64,000 nucleotides of DNA from Caballeronia choica (GCF_001544535.1 NZ_FCON02000012.1:55532-119531); one strand, 5' to 3'; shown: positions 1 to 9,929, counted from the first letter of the stretch. Notes: generated from the letters alone by a model not told the origin. Made by a program: numbers and translations.

Positions 1-85
1 TACACCAAAGCCCTATTCGGCATGGTTCCAAACGATACTGACCGCCGCTTCGCGCGCGTACAAGGCACGCTTGCGAGTCGACCCG

Positions 86-1732
86 TCAACTGCCGACAGG
101 CCCCACGTATCGCTCGCCCTCCACCGGCGCGTGCGTTCTCGCGCGATCGGTCTCTGCCTGCTTGCTTCGGTCCAGACACGACACAGCCCAGCATGTCACG
201 AAGGCCAGCGGCATCGTGACGATCGTCGGCGGGTCGATCGAAAACAGCGCGCTGGCGTGGCCCAACACATGGACCCATACCGCGGGGCCGATCACTGTCA
301 GCACCACGGCAGAGATCAGGCCGACGGTACCGCCAATCACCGCGCCCATCGTCGTCAGCCGCTTCCAGTACAACGCCAGCAGCAAGACCGGGAACGTCGA
401 ACTGCACGCGACCGAGAACGTCAATCCAATCATGTAGGCGACGTTCATCGTCTGGAACGCAATGCCCAGTCCGACAGCGACGACGCCAAGCACGAGTGTC
501 GATATCCGCGATACTCTGACTTCGCTTTTCTCGTCGACACGACCCTTGCGGAACACGCAGGCGTACAGGTCATGCGACACCGCCGACGAACCTGCCAGCG
601 TCAATCCCGATACGACCGCGAGAATCGTGGCGAACGCGACCGCCGAGATAAAGCCCAGCAACGCGTCGCCACCCACCGCTTTCGCCAGATGGATCGCCAC
701 CATATTCCCGCCGCCGAGAGGCTTGCCCGCCGCGTCGAGGAATGCCGGATTCGACGCCACGAGCGCAATCGATCCAAACCCGATGATGAAGACCAGCGCA
801 AAGAAGATGTTCATGAAGACGCTTGCCCAGAACACCGAACTGCGTGCAGCGCGGGCGTCGGGAACGGTGAAGAATCGCATCAGGATGTGCGGCAGGCCGG
901 ATGTGCCGAACATCAGCGCAAGACCCAGCGAAAAGCCTGATATTGGGTCTTTCACGAGAAATTGCGGACTGAGGATGGTCGAGCCCTTCGGATGGATGCT
1001 CACCGCGCGCCGCAGCAACTCGGAGAAACTGAAGCCGAAGGCCTGCAAGATAAGAAAGCTCATTATCAGGCCGCCAAGCAGCAACAGCGTCGCCTTGACG
1101 ATCTGCACCCAGGTCGTCGCAACCATTCCGCCGAACGCGACATACAGCATCATCAGAACGCCGACGAGGAACTCCGCATAGACGTAATCGAGGCCGAACA
1201 GCAGCTTGATCAATTGTCCCGCGCCAACCATCTGTGCAATCAGATAGAGCGACACGATGCATAGAGAAGCGCACGCCGAAAACAGCCGAATCGGCTTTTC
1301 TCCGAGCCTTGCCGACACTGCATCGGCGAAGGTGTACTTGCCAAGCTTGCGCAACCGGGTGGCAAGGAGAAAAACGACAATCGGCATGCCAGTCGCATAA
1401 CCTACCGCGTACACGAGCCCGTCAAAGCCGCTGCTATAAACCAGCGCCGTCAGCCCGAGAAATGCGCCAGCGGACATGAAGTCACCGGCAATCGCCAGGC
1501 CATTCTGAAGGCCGGTTATTTCACCGCCGGCCGCATAAAAGTCGTGTGCCGAATGAGTGCGTCGCGCAGCCCACCAGGTAATACAGAGGGTGGCGAGAAC
1601 GAAGACGAGAAAGAATGAAATTGCCATGGGATTGATTTTTCCCACAGCGCCGCCCGAGGCAAAGCACGGGTTGCTGAAGACGAACGCCGCCACGGCGAGT
1701 GCACATGGCGCGCCACTCCGAATGAGCTTCAT
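86..1732 (-). CDS. actP: ActP-like sodium:monocarboxylate symporter
   Basis: Predicted inner-membrane symporter of the sodium:solute (SSF) family, most like the acetate/glycolate permease ActP. The 548 residues match ActP length: a hydrophobic N-terminal leader (about residues 8-25, ending in CFASGG), then about 13 membrane segments; the GLQNGLAIAGDFMSAGAFLG stretch near residue 75 is the conserved second-helix region of this family. It is the last gene of a leftward run and lies 61 bp after a DUF485 gene, the same pairing as yjcH-actP in Escherichia coli. Acetate as the solute is inferred from that pairing; another short acid is possible. Confidence 0.85.
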   Translation of the reverse strand: MKLIRSGAPCALAVAAFVFSNPCFASGGAVGKINPMAISFFLVFVLATLCITWWAARRTHSAHDFYAAGGEITGLQNGLAIAGDFMSAGAFLGLTALVYSSGFDGLVYAVGYATGMPIVVFLLATRLRKLGKYTFADAVSARLGEKPIRLFSACASLCIVSLYLIAQMVGAGQLIKLLFGLDYVYAEFLVGVLMMLYVAFGGMVATTWVQIVKATLLLLGGLIMSFLILQAFGFSFSELLRRAVSIHPKGSTILSPQFLVKDPISGFSLGLALMFGTSGLPHILMRFFTVPDARAARSSVFWASVFMNIFFALVFIIGFGSIALVASNPAFLDAAGKPLGGGNMVAIHLAKAVGGDALLGFISAVAFATILAVVSGLTLAGSSAVSHDLYACVFRKGRVDEKSEVRVSRISTLVLGVVAVGLGIAFQTMNVAYMIGLTFSVACSSTFPVLLLALYWKRLTTMGAVIGGTVGLISAVVLTVIGPAVWVHVLGHASALFSIDPPTIVTMPLAFVTCWAVSCLDRSKQAETDRARTHAPVEGERYVGPVGS

Positions 1733-1793
1733 AGTAGATAAACCCGGAAAGAAAACGTTGAACTGATACCTGAGAACAAGCGACGCAGCCGCG

Positions 1794-2054
1794 CTACGCC
1801 TCGTTCCTGTTCTCGGCCAGGACGTACATCCCGGTCAGCAGAACGCTAACGACCAGAATTACCAGACCATACCCAAATGCAACGGTAATCGCCGATCCAT
1901 TGGAAATGGGAGCGCCCAACATTGCCGGCGAAATAATGGCCAATGAGATAAAACCAAAAAACACGACTATTTCAATGAAAGTCAGTAACAACGCGAGTCC
2001 GACTTTCTCGCGACCGGTATCAGCGCGAGTCTCCAAACCTTGTACTCCGTTCAT
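1794..2054 (-). CDS. DUF485 small membrane protein
   Basis: An 86-residue protein with two hydrophobic segments (about residues 21-43 and 55-78), the usual form of DUF485/YjcH proteins. The family is found almost always just upstream of ActP-type permeases, and so is this gene. Its biochemical role is unknown; it may help assemble or regulate the transporter. It is 193 bp downstream of the tautomerase gene, so it may share that transcript or have its own promoter. Confidence 0.8.
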   Translation of the reverse strand: MNGVQGLETRADTGREKVGLALLLTFIEIVVFFGFISLAIISPAMLGAPISNGSAITVAFGYGLVILVVSVLLTGMYVLAENRNEA

Positions 2055-2247
2055 CGCTTTACCCTGCCAGGATAGTGGATTGCAGACATCCGGCCTGTTG
2101 ATATTTGGTTTGATGTGGCCGGACGAAACGGAACGACTTTTCTACGGGAGGCGGCAGCGCGCCAAGTATTGCAGCCGAGGACAATGGCTCGAATGCCGAA
2201 TGAATCCGCCAACGGCGCTGGCTATCCAGTCCCGCGAAGAAACGCGA

Positions 2248-2454
2248 TCAAGCCGCGCTTTTCTTCTTGAAATCCTCACCGTTGATACGGCTCGAAATGC
2301 TGATGTTTTCGGCCGGGTGTTCATGAAGAATCACGTTGATGATCTTCGGATCCGAACCGATCGAGTCATGGGTGACCTGAATGATGTCGCGGATCAGTTG
2401 AGTGCGTCGCGCTTGCGTCAATCCCGCCTTGATATGGCATTCGATGAAGGGCAC
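2248..2454 (-). CDS. 4-oxalocrotonate tautomerase-family protein with Pro1
   Basis: A 68-residue tautomerase-superfamily subunit. The sequence starts Met-Pro-Phe-Ile-Glu, so removal of Met exposes the N-terminal proline that is the catalytic base of the family; the beta-alpha-beta length is typical of the short 4-OT type that assembles into hexamers. It lies 19 bp downstream of a second tautomerase-like gene that lacks the proline, so the two may form a hetero-oligomer. Substrate unknown; the neighbours (nitronate monooxygenase, MmgE/PrpD) point to small unsaturated or keto acids. Confidence 0.85.
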   Translation of the reverse strand: MPFIECHIKAGLTQARRTQLIRDIIQVTHDSIGSDPKIINVILHEHPAENISISSRINGEDFKKKSAA

Positions 2455-2473
2455 AGTTGTCTCCAGAGTATCG

Positions 2474-2704
2474 TTATTTGAGGCGGCTGATCAGGTCTTT
2501 GTCGTTGGCGGCGCCTTCCACATATTCCGGAAGATGCTCACCATGTTCGACAAAGTTGATGCCACGTCCTTCGCGGATCACGAAGAAAATGTCGTCCCTG
2601 GTTTCACCGGTTGCTTCGCTGACAACGCGCAACAAGCCGGCCGCAAGCTGCCGCTTTTGCTCGTCCGTTCTACCAAATCGCATGTCACAAGAAATGAGGG
2701 CCAT
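2474..2704 (-). CDS. Tautomerase-like protein lacking Pro1
   Basis: A 76-residue protein with the tautomerase-fold pattern (FGRTDEQKRQLAAGLLRVVSEA, then a second strand ending FFVIREGR). It begins Met-Ala-Leu-Ile-Ser instead of Met-Pro, so the catalytic N-terminal proline is absent. The start is fixed by the 26-bp gap to the MmgE/PrpD gene and an AGGAGA-like site upstream. It may be a structural partner of the Pro1-bearing neighbour, as in hetero-hexameric members of the superfamily, or carry a different activity. Tautomerase activity alone is doubtful. Confidence 0.75.
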   Translation of the reverse strand: MALISCDMRFGRTDEQKRQLAAGLLRVVSEATGETRDDIFFVIREGRGINFVEHGEHLPEYVEGAANDKDLISRLK

Positions 2705-2730
2705 TGTGTCTCTCCTGAGGGCCTGTATCG

Positions 2731-4146
2731 TTATTGAATTCCCGGGTGTTTGGCCGGGAACGTTGCTACTGGACTGACCTTGGTCATGAGTTGCATCAAC
2801 TCAGCCACCGAGTGTTCTTCCAATGTCGAAACCAGATCAATGATCCGGGCACGAAGCGCTTCGTCGGCATATTGCTCGCTCAGCCAATTGAATTTTTCGA
2901 CGGTGCGTTCCCAGGTCAAGGGATTGTCGAGGCCGCCCTCGAAGCCCACGTGTGCTTCGGAAAACTCGCGGCCATCCTTGCAACGGATCGTCACGCGCGT
3001 ATTCAGCGCTTGCGGATATTGCGCCGTAAATGCCGGATCGGGACGCACACTCACTTTCTTCAGGAGCGCCTGTGCGTCCGCCGCCTGAATCCGCTCGGTT
3101 TCCAGTTGCCTCGGGCCGACCTGATCGTCGAGCAGTGCGGCGGCAATCAGATATTTGAGGTTGTAGTCCGCCTGCTCTTTGGTTTGCGGGCGATCCTTGG
3201 GACCGAAGCCGCCGCCGCCCGCGATATCGAATCCCGTCTGGAAGATGTCGCATATCACTTCTTCGACGTCTGCACTTTTGACGTTGTTCGCGCGCTTCAA
3301 AGCCAGCGTGACTTCCAGCACCGGCTGGCCATGAATCAGCGAGCAATACTTCTTCATCACGGTCTGGAAGATGACTTCGAGCCGCGGGTCTTCCCAGTCG
3401 ACGTCGATCGGCTGATCGAACATCCGGACCAGGCCGTTCGGGCCTTCAAACAGGCGAAGCGGACCAGTAAATCCACGCTTCGCCAGCGAGGCCGAATACA
3501 CCGCGCGCATACCGGTAATGCCCGGCGAAAAGCCTTTCCATTGCGAGACCGGTTCGGAGTGGACACACGTGAGCGAGATGTTGTCGACCGTTGCAATCGC
3601 GATCGCATGAGCGATCTGCTCGGCGTTCAATCCAAACAGCTTGCCGGACCCCGCCGCCGCCGATATGGCCAGTTGAATCGCGTGATTGAAGCCCTTCGAC
3701 ATCACCGGCACGATCGCGGTGATTCGACTCTGGATCTCATATGCGACCGCCAGCGCGAGCATGAACTCATCGCCGCTTGCCGACGCGTGTTCGGCTGCCG
3801 CCAGGATCGCGCCAAAGTTATCGCTCGGATGACACAGGCCGCCGGGAGACATATAACTGTCGAGCAAGTCAACGTAGCGGACGAGGCCGGAGTTATAGAG
3901 CGCAGCCTGATCGGGGGACGTCGTGCCTCCGCCGATCAGCGAGCACGAGCCGCCGCCCGAACCCCGGTATTCGTCGAACTGCTCGCGCAGCGCCTTGAAC
4001 GGCGCGCCGGGTAGCGCTGCAATCGCGCACCCGAGACTATCGAGGATATTGCGCTTGAACAGCGTGCGAGCCTCCGGCGTGAGATGGCTCGGATTCGCGT
4101 TCGAAGCGAATGTTCCGATGCGTTGAACAGTAGTGAGGTCAGTCAT
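2731..4146 (-). CDS. MmgE/PrpD family protein
   Basis: A 471-residue cytosolic MmgE/PrpD-fold protein, the family that includes 2-methylcitrate dehydratase, iminodisuccinate epimerase and cis-aconitate decarboxylase. The family pattern is clear: helical N-terminal half with FKRNILDSLGCAIAA near residue 27 and a C-terminal lobe with CSLIHGQPVLEVTLAL. The start chosen is the ATG at 4146, preceded by AAGAGA; an upstream in-frame ATG would add 23 residues unlike the family. It sits between the MOSC and tautomerase genes in a leftward run. The exact reaction cannot be read from sequence. Confidence 0.8.
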   Translation of the reverse strand: MTDLTTVQRIGTFASNANPSHLTPEARTLFKRNILDSLGCAIAALPGAPFKALREQFDEYRGSGGGSCSLIGGGTTSPDQAALYNSGLVRYVDLLDSYMSPGGLCHPSDNFGAILAAAEHASASGDEFMLALAVAYEIQSRITAIVPVMSKGFNHAIQLAISAAAGSGKLFGLNAEQIAHAIAIATVDNISLTCVHSEPVSQWKGFSPGITGMRAVYSASLAKRGFTGPLRLFEGPNGLVRMFDQPIDVDWEDPRLEVIFQTVMKKYCSLIHGQPVLEVTLALKRANNVKSADVEEVICDIFQTGFDIAGGGGFGPKDRPQTKEQADYNLKYLIAAALLDDQVGPRQLETERIQAADAQALLKKVSVRPDPAFTAQYPQALNTRVTIRCKDGREFSEAHVGFEGGLDNPLTWERTVEKFNWLSEQYADEALRARIIDLVSTLEEHSVAELMQLMTKVSPVATFPAKHPGIQ

Positions 4147-4318
4147 TTTCGGCAATCGTCTCTTAAGGAATGGCGCATCGCGACGAGCATCGGGCTGATG
4201 TTGATAACGCCGCACCGAGCGCCCGACTCCAAGTTCGCACTCTTCAAAACGAAGATCAAGCGAAGGTATTGCATAGGGGTATCTGAATCGGAGATAGCCG
4301 GCGTGGCGCTCACCATGT

Positions 4319-4978
4319 CTAAGCTTCCCGGCGAGCGCGACTCCGACGCCAATCCAGCATCTCCACGATCGATTCCTCGCGACGACCTGGAATGACCCGC
4401 AGCGGCGCTCCGCCGGAAATAAAGCCCGTCGTCACGACGCTCAGATAAATGCCCGCGCGTCCGCTGAGCAGCATGTGCCTGACCGCCCGCTTGTAGCCCA
4501 TCACGGCGTTGAGCTTGAAACAGGGACTGCGCGGCGCCTCCACTCGCAACACCACCTCGCCGATCTCGATGCGGTCCCCGATCCACAAGGTGTTTTCGAG
4601 CAGGCCGGTGGTCGTAAGGTTTTCGCCTAGTGCGCCGAACATCAAGGGCGTCTCCGCATCCAGCACGCCCGCTTCAAGACGCCGACGCCGCCACCATTCG
4701 TAGTGCTCGACGGGATACAGATAGACAGCCTTGTCGAGCCCGCCATGGACGCTCAGATCCGCCTGCTCGTCGCCCGTCAGGCCCAGCCTTTTCACTTCGA
4801 CATCGGATGGGTCGTCGATCGTGCTGACGGGTCGCTTTCTGATTCCGGACTCGACCACGAGGCCCGGCGAAGCGGCACCGATATCGAGCGGCGCGCTCAC
4901 ACCGACACTGACCGCAAGCACACGCGCACTTGCGCCCCCTGTCGCCGCTTCCAACTGCGTCCCGATCCGCTCGTTCAT
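4319..4978 (-). CDS. MOSC domain protein (YiiM-like)
   Basis: A 219-residue MOSC-domain protein. The motif HGGLDKAVYLYP and the following HYEWW are typical of YiiM-type proteins, and the conserved cysteine of the PRxPCxKL motif is present in PRSPCFKLN. MOSC domains bind a molybdenum cofactor and reduce N-oxygenated compounds such as N-hydroxylamines; direct function here is inferred. The start at 4978 leaves 37 bp from the nitronate monooxygenase stop, which fits co-transcription. Reduction of N-hydroxyl by-products of nitro compound metabolism would suit the context. Confidence 0.8.
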   Translation of the reverse strand: MNERIGTQLEAATGGASARVLAVSVGVSAPLDIGAASPGLVVESGIRKRPVSTIDDPSDVEVKRLGLTGDEQADLSVHGGLDKAVYLYPVEHYEWWRRRRLEAGVLDAETPLMFGALGENLTTTGLLENTLWIGDRIEIGEVVLRVEAPRSPCFKLNAVMGYKRAVRHMLLSGRAGIYLSVVTTGFISGGAPLRVIPGRREESIVEMLDWRRSRARREA

Positions 4979-5015
4979 CGAAGCTCCGGCACTTGCGCAT
5001 GTCCATCCACGACAC

Positions 5016-6008
5016 TCACGCGGCGGCCTTGGCGTCGCGCGGTCCACGTGCGCCCGCATAGCCGAGGATCTCCGACATTTCCCGCACCAGATCGTCGACG
5101 ATCGCCTTGGCCGGGCGGACGTCATGGATCAACCCTGCCGATTCGCCAGCAATGACCGGCGCGGTGTCGAACTCATGATTGGCGCGCGCCTCGAGAAAGC
5201 GAGGCCTTTCAGTGTGCAGGTGCTGGAGCAGGTCGCGTTCACGACCGATCCATCGATCGGAGAAATCATTGCGAAGCACGCGTCCCGTGTACGGCGACGG
5301 CCAGACGTTATCGCGTGCCATATCGAACAGAATGCCGCGGATGGTTTCCTCGCCACCCTTGCAGTCGACGATACGGCGTTTCGCATCCGCATGACCGATC
5401 GCTTCTTCGCTGGCATAGAAGCGCGTACCGAGCAGGACGCCCGACGCGCCCAGCGCGAGCGATGCGGCAAATCCGCGTCCGTCCGCGATCCCGCCTGCCG
5501 CGACGACCGGCACCTTGTCACCGACGGCATCGACCACGTTGGGCACCAGCGGCAGGGTCCCGCACGCAATCCCGTGGCCGCCGCCTTCCGCGCCCTGAGC
5601 GACGATGATGTCGGCGCCATACGCGACAGCTTCACGCGCCATCTCCGCCGTCTGCACCTGGCAGATCGACAGGATGCCCGCCTTCTTGACCTTCTCGACG
5701 TGCTTGCTCGCGTCGCCGAACGAGAACATCACGGCGACGGGCGAGTGCTCGATACACACGTCGACGAGATGCGGCTGTCGTGAAAGACTCCAAGTAATGA
5801 AGCCGACGCCTACGCGCGCGCCTTGTGCCTGCGAGAACTCCTCCCGAAGCCACGCTTCGTCGCCATAGCCGCCGCCGATGATGCCGAGACCGCCGGCTTG
5901 CGTGACCGCCGCGGCGAGCTTGCCGCCCGATACGAGATCCATCGGACCAAGCAGCACCGAATGATCGATGCCCAGTTTCTTCGAGAGTGCTTCGTAACGC
6001 TCAAACAT
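5016..6008 (-). CDS. Nitronate monooxygenase (FMN-dependent)
   Basis: A 330-residue TIM-barrel flavoprotein of the 2-nitropropane dioxygenase/nitronate monooxygenase family, which oxidises alkyl nitronates such as propionate-3-nitronate to carbonyl compounds and nitrite. Visible motifs are the N-terminal SVLLGPMDLVSGG strand, the AQGAEGGGHG motif with the catalytic His of the family, and the phosphate-binding AAGGIADGRG followed by LGASGVLLGTRF. It heads a leftward gene run and faces a LysR gene across 390 bp. It could also be an enoyl-ACP reductase-like member (FabK), but the context favours nitronate oxidation. Confidence 0.82.
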   Translation of the reverse strand: MFERYEALSKKLGIDHSVLLGPMDLVSGGKLAAAVTQAGGLGIIGGGYGDEAWLREEFSQAQGARVGVGFITWSLSRQPHLVDVCIEHSPVAVMFSFGDASKHVEKVKKAGILSICQVQTAEMAREAVAYGADIIVAQGAEGGGHGIACGTLPLVPNVVDAVGDKVPVVAAGGIADGRGFAASLALGASGVLLGTRFYASEEAIGHADAKRRIVDCKGGEETIRGILFDMARDNVWPSPYTGRVLRNDFSDRWIGRERDLLQHLHTERPRFLEARANHEFDTAPVIAGESAGLIHDVRPAKAIVDDLVREMSEILGYAGARGPRDAKAAA

Positions 6009-6242
6009 CGTTGTCTCCTGTTCCTCGGAACACGGCGCTGCTCAGACGCAGCGGGTAGTTTTGAATTTCCAGGCACATGCTCGACGGGAAGTGCGTTTTC
6101 TGCATCCTGCTCACAGTGCTGTTTTGATCACGCCAGGATCGGCACCGTTTCTCGCGCGGCCAGGCCGCTTGCTATAGCACTCGAACTCGCGTCACGCTTG
6201 CCGTTCCCGTGAGCAATAGTGGCCCATCCCACCCAGCATTTG

Positions 6243-6273
6243 AAACGATTTGTTTTGATAGCTGCGATCGTTT
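6243..6273. promoter_or_regulatory. Inverted repeat, possible LysR operator
   Basis: The arms AAACGAT (6243-6249) and ATCGTTT (6267-6273) form a perfect 7-bp inverted repeat with a 17-bp spacer. It lies in the 390-bp region between the leftward nitronate monooxygenase gene and the rightward LysR gene. LysR proteins commonly bind dyads in such divergent regions and control both sides. The spacer is longer than the usual T-N11-A core, so the assignment is tentative. Confidence 0.35.
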
Positions 6274-6398
6274 GACCAGATACCCACGCCTGCGAATTGC
6301 CTTCCCGGCGTGCACCGATGCGCGCGATTTGTGAGCGCCCGCGACGGGATGTCGGCGCTACAATCCGCCGGGAAACGGCTGACCGGGAGAGACGGCTC

Positions 6399-7310
6399 AT
6401 GGATGTGCGCGATCTGAAAGTGTTTGCCGCTGTAGCGGAAGCGGGTGTCGTGACACGAGCGGCGGCGCAACTGAACACGGTCCAGTCGAATGTCACCGCG
6501 CGGCTCCATGCACTGGAACAGGAATTGGGCGTCTTGCTCTTCCACCGCCACAGTCGCGGCATGTCGCTCACTGCGGCGGGCACGCATCTGCAATCCTATG
6601 CGACGAAGATCCTCGCTCTCGTCGACGAAGCGAAGCATGCGGTTTCCGATAACGGCGAACCGAAAGGGACGCTTCGTCTGGGTTCGATGGAAACGACGGC
6701 CGCTGTCCGCATGCCATCTCTCTTGATCAGCTTCACGAAGCTTTACCCGCTGATCGATGTGAACTTCTATACGGGAACCACGGGAGAACTGGTCCAGGAC
6801 GTGCTTGATCGCAAGCTCGACGGTGCGTTTGTCGCCGGCCCGGTTGCGCACCGCGACCTGGAGTCGGTGGTTGCGTTTGAGGAAGAGTTGACTATCGCAA
6901 CGTCTAGACAGGTGAGGTCGCTGGACCACCTGATTGCGTCGTCCGAAGAGGTGCGCATTCTCATGTTCCGGCAGGGCTGCGTCTACCGCAGGCGGCTCGA
7001 AATGTTGCTCGGCAATCGCGGGGTCGCGAAGGTGAAGGTCCTCGAATTCGGCACGCTCGAAGGACTGCTCGGCTGCGTCGCGGCCGGTCTCGGTATTACG
7101 ATGTTGCCCACTTCAGTGGTGCGGCCCGGCATGAACCTCGCGTGTCATGCGATAGATGCGGACGAGGCGCGCATCGAAACGGTTTTCGTCTCTCGTGCGG
7201 GAAGTTACGCCCACTCGCCATTGACTCATTTCCAGCGACACTTCGAAGAGCGTGTCACCCCGGCCCCTACGATTCCTTTGAGGCCGGCGCGCTTGATTGC
7301 CATGAGCTGA
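6399..7310 (+). CDS. LysR family transcriptional regulator
   Basis: A 303-residue LysR-type regulator. The N-terminal winged helix-turn-helix is clear (VFAAVAEAGVVTRAAAQLN, then ALEQELGVLLFHRHSRGMSL), followed by a type 2 periplasmic-binding-fold effector domain from about residue 90. The ATG at 6399 is preceded by GGGAGAGA at good spacing, so the longer upstream reading frame is not used. It is divergent from the nitronate monooxygenase run and is its likely regulator. Its stop is 7 bp from the stop of the second nitronate monooxygenase. The effector is unknown. Confidence 0.88.
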   Translation: MDVRDLKVFAAVAEAGVVTRAAAQLNTVQSNVTARLHALEQELGVLLFHRHSRGMSLTAAGTHLQSYATKILALVDEAKHAVSDNGEPKGTLRLGSMETTAAVRMPSLLISFTKLYPLIDVNFYTGTTGELVQDVLDRKLDGAFVAGPVAHRDLESVVAFEEELTIATSRQVRSLDHLIASSEEVRILMFRQGCVYRRRLEMLLGNRGVAKVKVLEFGTLEGLLGCVAAGLGITMLPTSVVRPGMNLACHAIDADEARIETVFVSRAGSYAHSPLTHFQRHFEERVTPAPTIPLRPARLIAMS

Positions 7311-7317
7311 CGCGGCG

Positions 7318-8418
7318 TCACGCGCCTATCTGCTGCAAACGCTTCACGCAATCGCGAAGCTCGCTTTCCAGCACCGCGATCAGTTCCGCCGCCGGCATCG
7401 AGCGGGCGAGCGCGGCCGCCTGCCCCGCCCATTGCGCGCCATAGCCGAAGTCGCCCTTCGCTTTGGCTGCCGCGTGCAACGCCTTGCCTGCGTCGTAGGC
7501 GATGGGATAGTCCGGCGTTCTCGGCCGGTCCGCCACGAGTCCGAGCTCGGTGAAACCGTTCACCATGCTGCGCGCGAGCCGGCCTGAAATCGCCGGCGTC
7601 AGGATCGTGTGAGACGCAGCGTCGCCCAACAGCGCGCGACGGTAGCCCTCGTCGATCGACGTTTCCGGGCACGCAACGAACGCAGTGCCAAGCTGCGCCG
7701 CCTGCGCGCCCAAGGCCAGCGCAGCCGCGATACCCGCGCCATCCATGATGCCGCCCGCCGCAATCACCGGCAGTCTGGCGTTGCACGCGAGGAGCCGTGT
7801 CAACGCGAACGTGCCCAGCCCTTCGTCAAGCGCTTCTGGATCGAACATGCCGCGATGTCCGCCCGCCTCGATGCCCTGCGCAACAATCGCGTCGACTCCC
7901 GCTTCGGCGACAACCGCTGCTTCCTTCAAGTTCGTCGCCGATGCGAGCAACCTGATTCCTGCATCCTTCAGTGCCGCGATCGCTTCCTTCGACGGCAGGC
8001 CAAAATGGAAGCTGACAACCGCCGGCTTTTCCGCCAGAAACACTTTCAGCATGGCGTCGTCTTCGAGGAAGCTGGTATAGATTTCACCCAGCTTTTCAGG
8101 CGGTTTCGCGCCGAACTTCGAGAAGTGCGGCGCCAGCCAGCGAAGCCATTCACGCTCGACGGCTTCATCCGCGATTGCGGGGCTGTGGCAGAACACATTG
8201 ATGTGGAACGGCTTGTCGGTCAGCGCCCGGGTATCGCGAATCACCTTGCGCGCAGCGTCCGCGTTCATCGCCCCGACACCCAGCGATCCGAGCCCACCCG
8301 CATTCGACACAGCCGCCGCGAGTGCCGGCGTGCTTACGCCTGCCATCGGCGCCTGGATGATCGGCTTTTGAATTCCCAGCAATGCGAGAAGTGAATTGCT
8401 TTCGGTTTGACTGCTCAT
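7318..8418 (-). CDS. Second nitronate monooxygenase
   Basis: A 366-residue FMN-dependent nitronate monooxygenase. It carries [20 protein letters not shown] at the N terminus, [11 protein letters not shown] with the catalytic His, [20 protein letters not shown], and the [10 protein letters not shown] phosphate-binding segment; it resembles the bacterial class I enzymes more than the first paralogue does. The ATG at 8418 has AAAGGA 8 bp upstream. It is downstream of, and on the same strand as, a LysR gene (119-bp gap). Having two different paralogues within 3 kb suggests specialised use of nitro acids or nitroalkanes. Confidence 0.85.
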   Translation of the reverse strand: MSSQTESNSLLALLGIQKPIIQAPMAGVSTPALAAAVSNAGGLGSLGVGAMNADAARKVIRDTRALTDKPFHINVFCHSPAIADEAVEREWLRWLAPHFSKFGAKPPEKLGEIYTSFLEDDAMLKVFLAEKPAVVSFHFGLPSKEAIAALKDAGIRLLASATNLKEAAVVAEAGVDAIVAQGIEAGGHRGMFDPEALDEGLGTFALTRLLACNARLPVIAAGGIMDGAGIAAALALGAQAAQLGTAFVACPETSIDEGYRRALLGDAASHTILTPAISGRLARSMVNGFTELGLVADRPRTPDYPIAYDAGKALHAAAKAKGDFGYGAQWAGQAAALARSMPAAELIAVLESELRDCVKRLQQIGA

Positions 8419-8537
8419 GTCACGTCCTTTCCAAAAAGATTCATCCAACAACCCGGCACCTTCGATCATGTACCGGTCACGGTCTTCGTCTCCTCTTTGC
8501 TGCAGCTCGGTGGAGATCCCGGACGGTCGCTCGCCGT

Positions 8538-9449
8538 TCACGCATGCAGCTTTTCCACGACAAAATCAACAAAGGTCCGCACGCGCGAAGCCAGATGCCG
8601 GCCGTGCGGGTAAAGCAGGATGAAGGGTCTCGTGCAACCGCCGAAAGGCCGCAACACCTCGACCAGCGACCCGTTCGTCAAGTCTTCTTCGACGACGAAG
8701 CGGTAGGTCTGGAACAGTCCCGCGCCATGACGCGCCAATGTCACACCCGCCAGCACATCGCCCGATGACCCATAGCCCCCGCGCGTCAGCACTTCGAGCA
8801 ACGCGTCGTCCACTTTGAAGTGCCACGCAATATTGCGACCGTTGCTCGGCAGCTCGAACTGGATGCAATCGTGATTGACCAGGTCGTCCAGCGTCTTCGG
8901 CGTCCCGCGCTTGCGCAAGTAGGCGGGCGCGGCCACCACCACCAGTTCGGCATCTTCCAGCGCACGCGCAATCAGGCCCGAGTCTCGCGGTGCACGTCCT
9001 CTGATCGCCAGGTCGAAGCCCTCTTCGGCGAATTCGATATTACGGTTGCTCAGATGAACCTCGACCGTGACGTCCGGATAGCGCTCGCGGTATTCGGCCA
9101 TCAGCGGCAGCAAGCGGAAGTGGCCATACGGCGTTGGCATGCTGATGCGCAGCACGCCCGCAGGCGTGGTCTGCTGACCGGTCGCTTCGCGTTCGGCATC
9201 GGCGAGTTGACCGAGCGCCTGCCTGCATCGCTCGAAGTAATTGCGTCCGGCATCCGTCAGACGGATCTGCCTCGTCGTGCGCACGAATAGCCTGACGCCC
9301 AGCCGCTTTTCCAGCCGTGCGACCGAGCGGCTTACCGCAGCCGGTGTCACGCTCGCGGCCGTCGCGGCAAGCGTGAAGCTGCCCAATTCCGCCGCCAGAC
9401 AGAACAACTCGATACTGCCCAGCAGAAGGTCGTCAAATTGACGCTGCAT
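8538..9449 (-). CDS. LysR family transcriptional regulator
   Basis: A 303-residue LysR regulator with helix-turn-helix [20 protein letters not shown] and wing region [20 protein letters not shown], then an effector domain of the group that controls oxidoreductase genes ([20 protein letters not shown]). The start ATG at 9449 matches the normal distance of the helix-turn-helix from the N terminus; the frame is open further upstream but without family similarity. It lies just upstream of the second nitronate monooxygenase on the same strand, so the two may be co-transcribed or auto-regulated. The effector is unknown. Confidence 0.87.
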   Translation of the reverse strand: MQRQFDDLLLGSIELFCLAAELGSFTLAATAASVTPAAVSRSVARLEKRLGVRLFVRTTRQIRLTDAGRNYFERCRQALGQLADAEREATGQQTTPAGVLRISMPTPYGHFRLLPLMAEYRERYPDVTVEVHLSNRNIEFAEEGFDLAIRGRAPRDSGLIARALEDAELVVVAAPAYLRKRGTPKTLDDLVNHDCIQFELPSNGRNIAWHFKVDDALLEVLTRGGYGSSGDVLAGVTLARHGAGLFQTYRFVVEEDLTNGSLVEVLRPFGGCTRPFILLYPHGRHLASRVRTFVDFVVEKLHA

Positions 9450-9890
9450 GCGAAAGAGTCCTGTCGTGAGTTGGTTGTGAGCTCGCGATTCATGCGCAAC
9501 CGGCCTCCGCGCGCTCGCCCTGCCAATAAGGCTCTGGCGTTTGGAGGGGGTCCATCGTTCCTCGAGTTGCCTGGCGCGTGACGCTGAATGCTTCCAACGA
9601 CAGACCCACCCCAACAGCTAAATTCTCACGCAAGAATGCCTTGCAGACGATATTCGTTTCCCGGGATGCAACGGTCAACCGGTCGAGGGGCAAAACACTC
9701 TTTACTGAAGGGAGCAGGTTCGGGAAAGCATCGCTCCCACGCCTTGTTCTCGTTAGCGTTGCGCTGTCCTTTCCATTACCACCACGAAGCAGGCTACTCT
9801 TTCCACGCCGGAAAAAGTAGCTCCTCCCTGCGTCGGGCTGAAGTGATCTGGAAGCACGACAACGTGAAAAGCACATCGGGTGCGACGCAC
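9450..9890. other. Non-coding gap between LysR and mmsA genes
   Basis: About 440 bp without a convincing gene. Open frames exist on both strands but neither shows family similarity or a good ribosome site. It should hold the promoter of the leftward LysR gene at its left side. The right end contains the terminator of the mmsA-like gene, listed separately. Confidence 0.5.
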
Positions 9891-9929
9891 AAAGAAACAG
9901 GCGCCACACGCATTGCTGCGCGCGGCGCC
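9891..9929 (-). terminator. Terminator downstream of mmsA
   Basis: Read leftward from the mmsA-like stop codon, GGCGCC (9929-9924) and GGCGCC (9905-9900) pair around an inner CGCA/TGCG stem with loop GCAA, followed by the T-rich TGTTTCTTT. This is a typical rho-independent terminator 26 bp after the stop. Confidence 0.7.

Noticed and set aside
6270-6310. Sigma-70 promoter starting with TTGACC at 6271
   Set aside because: No acceptable -10 element at 16-18 bp.
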